Made by a program: the position numbers and the translations under genes
Part shown: one piece after another, positions 40,725 to 43,193 of the stretch
How positions within the stretch are numbered: the stretch's first letter is position 1
How the letters are laid out: each line of letters starts with the position of its first letter
DNA from: Chloroflexota bacterium
Lineage (GTDB): Bacteria; Chloroflexota; Anaerolineae; JAAYEA01
Assembly: GCA_012689325.1 (NCBI GenBank)
Contig: JAAYEA010000376.1
Span: forward strand, 1 to 43,193
Length of the DNA: 43,193 bases
Direction: 5' to 3'
Notes under the pieces: generated by a model
The model's database searches: none
What the model was told of the DNA's origin: nothing
What the model saw: the letters and a program-made list of their open reading frames with translations, nothing else

Positions 40725-42848
40725 TCAGGGAGCCGCCTGCGCCAGGCCGAGATAGCTCTCCACCGCCTTGCGGAAAATGGGCGCGGACTCGACCCCACCT
40801 TCGCCGCCATGGTCAACGACCACGGCCACGGCGATGGTGGGGTTTTCTGTGGGCGCATAACCCGCGAACCAGGCGTGCGGCTCCGTCGGGCCGGCCTCCG
40901 CCGTGCCCGTCTTGCCTGCCACGGGCACCTGAATGCCCGCGAAAGCCAGGTAGGCCGTGCCGTAGGGCTCCATGGCGACCTCGCGCAGCGCCTCTTGGAT
41001 CAGGTCCAGATGCTCCGGCGAGATAGGGAGTTGGCCGATGGACTCTACGGCGAAGGCCGTCTCCGTCCCCCCGCCCAACGACATGATCCGGTGCACCAGC
41101 CGGGGGCGATAGAGCGTGCCGCCGTTGCCCACCGCCGCCAGCAGGTTGGCGGCCTGCAGCGGCGTCACCAGCATATACCCCTGCCCGATAGCCATGTTGA
41201 CGGCATCCTGCGTCGTCCAGAAGGGGTTGGAGACCTGGTCAGGGTGAGCCTGCTTCCACGCGGGGTTGGGCACCAGGCCAGCCGCCTCGTCCACGCCCTG
41301 GATTCCGGTCAGTTGCCCCAGGCCGAACTTGGACGCATACCCGGGCAGGATTTCGGCGTTGGTCTCGTCCAGCGCCTTGCCCACCTCGTAAAAGACCACG
41401 TCGCAGGACTGGACCAGCCCATAAAACAGGTCGATAGTATTGTGCCCCGTTTTGAGCCAGCAATTGCGCACCAGGCCATCGTTCAGCCCCATCCATGAGC
41501 CGGGGCAAAAGAACGACGACTCGGCCGCAAAAGCGCCCTCTTGCAGGGCCGCCGTCATGCTCACGATCTTGAAAACCGAGGCGGGAGGATACTGCCCCAG
41601 CGTTGCCCGGTTGACCAGGGGATGCAGGGGGTTATCGAGCAGCGCCTGCCACTGCGCGGCCGAGAGCCCCCGGCTCATCTCGTTGGCGTTGAACGAGGGC
41701 CGGCTCACCATCGCCAGGACATCGCCGTTGGTCGGGTCGAGCGCCACCACGGCGCCGGCCCGGTCACCCAACGCCTCATAGGCGGCCTTTTGCAGCGCCG
41801 GGTCCAACGCGAGATAGACGCTCTGTGAGGGCTGCGCGGCCACGTCCTTGAGCACCTTGACCGTCTGCTCGCCGGACATGATCGCCAGCGTGCCCCCGCG
41901 TTTCCCTGCCAGGGGGCGTTCCGCCCACCTTTCCACGCCCGCCTTGCCTACCGTATCATCCACCATGTAGCCCAACGAGCGCCACTGCTCCCACTCTTCC
42001 GCGCTGATCTGCCCCGTATAGCCCACGATGTGCGCGAACAGGTCGCCCTGCGGGTACGCCCGCACCAACTTTTCCTGGCGCGAGACCCCAGATAGGTTCG
42101 CGAGGACGCCCTGCAAAGCGGCGTTCTGTTCCTGGGTGATATCGGCGACGGGCATGAACCAATCCTGGCGCGCGGCGGAGGCGTACTTGTTCCGGATCGC
42201 CTCCCGCGGCATCCCCAGCGCAGAGGAGAGGGTATCCAGGAGCTTGTTCTCATCCTGGATCCACTGCGGCACCACGCCCACCGAGATGACCTTCTCCTGT
42301 ATCGCCAGGGCGGTCCCATCTCGCGCATAAATGTTGCCGCGCTGCGGGGACTTGATGGAGAGCCGGACCAGCATGCCCTCCTGCAAATCCTCCAGCATGG
42401 CCTGTGGGGTCCAGGCGATGCGCCAGGCGGCGCCCTCGGGCACGAACGCGAGTCGATTTCGCGCGTTCACCGGCCCTAGCAGCGTCGTCTCCAAGACCAG
42501 GTCATAGAGGACATCGACGCGCTCCGGGGATATAGCCTCGGTGCCCGCCCGCTGAGCCTGAAGTTTGAGCAGCGCCATCTCGTTGTGCAGCCCGCGGTAG
42601 CGCTGGGTAAAGGCCCCCTGCGAGATGGATTGCTGGGCCGCGGAGGCGAGCAGGCCGTACATGGCGCCCCAATCGCTCCGCTGCCACGCCTCCATGAAGG
42701 TTTGGGCCGTCTGGGCGATCTGCTCCAGCGGCGGCGCCGGCGTGGGCGACGGCGTGGGCGTCGTCGGGCTCAAGGCGAGTTGCTCGCAGGCCGCGAGCGC
42801 CAGAGCGAGAGCCAGAACCATCACGAACGCGAGGCTTTTTATCTTCAC
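40725..42848 (-). CDS. Class B penicillin-binding protein (transpeptidase), lipoprotein, MecA_N-type
   Basis: A D,D-transpeptidase that cross-links peptidoglycan outside the membrane. A lipoprotein signal ends at LALAAC (C21). A Pro/Thr linker and an NTF2-like MecA_N domain (about 40-155) precede the dimerisation domain (about 160-330) and the transpeptidase domain. Its motifs are S424-V-F-K427, S481-C-D (in place of the usual SxN) and K646-T-G. The GTG at 42848 is chosen because AGGAG lies 7 nt upstream; a GTG at 42899 would put that site inside the gene. It is convergent with the AlbA/HEAT protein gene. The MecA_N domain does not by itself imply beta-lactam resistance. Confidence 0.9.
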   Translation of the reverse strand: MKIKSLAFVMVLALALALAACEQLALSPTTPTPSPTPAPPLEQIAQTAQTFMEAWQRSDWGAMYGLLASAAQQSISQGAFTQRYRGLHNEMALLKLQAQRAGTEAISPERVDVLYDLVLETTLLGPVNARNRLAFVPEGAAWRIAWTPQAMLEDLQEGMLVRLSIKSPQRGNIYARDGTALAIQEKVISVGVVPQWIQDENKLLDTLSSALGMPREAIRNKYASAARQDWFMPVADITQEQNAALQGVLANLSGVSRQEKLVRAYPQGDLFAHIVGYTGQISAEEWEQWRSLGYMVDDTVGKAGVERWAERPLAGKRGGTLAIMSGEQTVKVLKDVAAQPSQSVYLALDPALQKAAYEALGDRAGAVVALDPTNGDVLAMVSRPSFNANEMSRGLSAAQWQALLDNPLHPLVNRATLGQYPPASVFKIVSMTAALQEGAFAAESSFFCPGSWMGLNDGLVRNCWLKTGHNTIDLFYGLVQSCDVVFYEVGKALDETNAEILPGYASKFGLGQLTGIQGVDEAAGLVPNPAWKQAHPDQVSNPFWTTQDAVNMAIGQGYMLVTPLQAANLLAAVGNGGTLYRPRLVHRIMSLGGGTETAFAVESIGQLPISPEHLDLIQEALREVAMEPYGTAYLAFAGIQVPVAGKTGTAEAGPTEPHAWFAGYAPTENPTIAVAVVVDHGGEGGVESAPIFRKAVESYLGLAQAAP

Positions 42849-42902
42849 GAGCGAACTCCTGGCCTCCAATACGAGGCCGGGCTTTGGATGGCGTATCACG
42901 GC

Positions 42903-43193
42903 TTAACCGCTCGGGACGCCCCCGCCGGATTCGGTCCCCGATAACCTGGATAACAGCTCCGAGTCCACCAACCCCATAGCCTGGGCCTGCTCCCAAGAAA
43001 GCAGGTCATCCTCGCCCTGGGGGGCGCTTTGCGCGCGCTCCGCCCCGACCGGCGGCAGCGGTGCGCCCCCCGGCAACAGGCCGGCCAGCTCCGGCGCCGC
43101 GGCCCTGAGCTTGTCCAAGACGGACTTGGCGCGGTGCGCCGCTCGGGCATAGACCACGCCCACCAGCCAGCGGGCGCCGACCGCCGCCGCGCC
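42903..43193 (-). CDS. C-terminal part of an unidentified protein (partial)
   Basis: Ninety-six codons stay open to the right edge of the window and end in TAA at 42903. The visible part begins with a hydrophobic AAAVGARWLVGVVYARAA, perhaps the end of a membrane helix or an amphipathic helix. It continues with an Ala/Pro/Gly-rich stretch and an acidic tail (EDDLLSWEQAQAMGLVDSELL). It stops 54 nt before the penicillin-binding-protein start on the same strand, so it probably shares its operon. No family recognised. Confidence 0.5.
   Translation of the reverse strand, partial: GAAAVGARWLVGVVYARAAHRAKSVLDKLRAAAPELAGLLPGGAPLPPVGAERAQSAPQGEDDLLSWEQAQAMGLVDSELLSRLSGTESGGGVPSG

Noticed and set aside
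42896-43150. Second minus-strand frame at the right edge
   Set aside because: The frame ending at 42903 is open to the window edge and has a more protein-like composition; this one is Arg/Ser/Pro-rich.
1-43193. CRISPR arrays, tRNA or rRNA genes, insertion sequences
   Set aside because: No regularly spaced repeats, cloverleaf-like intergenic sequence, rRNA segments or transposase-like proteins were found by eye; gaps between genes are short.

Overview
The window is GC-rich (mostly about 65-70 %) and looks like a stretch of chromosome from a Chloroflexota bacterium, most likely an Anaerolineae-type lineage. This is inference. It rests on the DUF5667/DUF5666 anti-sigma factor, the tandem XPB-partner-like proteins, the many secreted beta-propellers, a Gram-positive-type YidC and the frequent GTG/TTG starts. 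No rRNA, tRNA, CRISPR array, insertion sequence or prophage was seen. Gene density is about 95 %; the only gap over 300 bases is 32241-32618.

Left edge (1-1111): an AT-richer type II restriction-modification module on the minus strand. It has an amino-methyltransferase and, overlapping it by ATGA, the first 21 codons of what may be a BstYI/BglII-like endonuclease. Positions 1118-7310 (minus): an acyltransferase (PlsC) and two overlapping genes for membrane-bound P-loop ATPases. One is a 1278-residue fusion of an extracytoplasmic Asp-box propeller, one membrane helix and a cytoplasmic STAND/AAA-like ATPase. The other has the ATPase first and an extracytoplasmic domain between two helices. Positions 7389-15090 (minus): dnaE, two glycosyltransferases, a TyrA-family protein, an HD-domain protein and a site-2-protease homologue, apparently read from a promoter near 15160.

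Positions 15206-18530: a divergent pair. A diacylglycerol-kinase-like lipid kinase reads left, and an amidohydrolase - RNA 2',3'-cyclic phosphodiesterase - phosphoribosyltransferase operon reads right. A 17-bp tandem repeat inside a hairpin separates their -35 boxes, and the amidohydrolase mRNA looks leaderless. Positions 18636-27146 (minus): the conserved origin-proximal cluster rpmH-rnpA-yidD-yidC-khpB(jag)-parA-parB. It is modified by a PQQ-propeller lipoprotein between yidD and yidC, a PfkB kinase in place of the usual mnmE/mnmG/rsmG genes, and murJ after parB; gcvH follows under its own promoter. No dnaA, DnaA-box cluster or parS site was recognised.

Positions 27220-32240 (minus): an ECF sigma factor, its transmembrane anti-sigma factor with four DUF5666 repeats, a secreted protein with four more DUF5666 repeats, and a secreted seven-bladed propeller. 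Together they look like a cell-surface stress-sensing unit. Positions 32619-40717 (plus): two tandem paralogues resembling the helicase-associated partner of bacterial XPB, but with no XPB helicase beside them. They are followed by a 1246-residue protein joining a Schlafen/AlbA_2-like domain, a degenerate NTPase, HEAT-like repeats and a polytopic membrane domain. Positions 40725-43193 (minus): a lipoprotein class B penicillin-binding protein and the end of an unidentified gene.

The strongest candidates for undescribed systems are the propeller-receptor/STAND pair (1793-7310) and the XPB-partner/AlbA-HEAT-membrane cluster (32619-40717). Statements on regulation rest on promoter-like matches read by eye.
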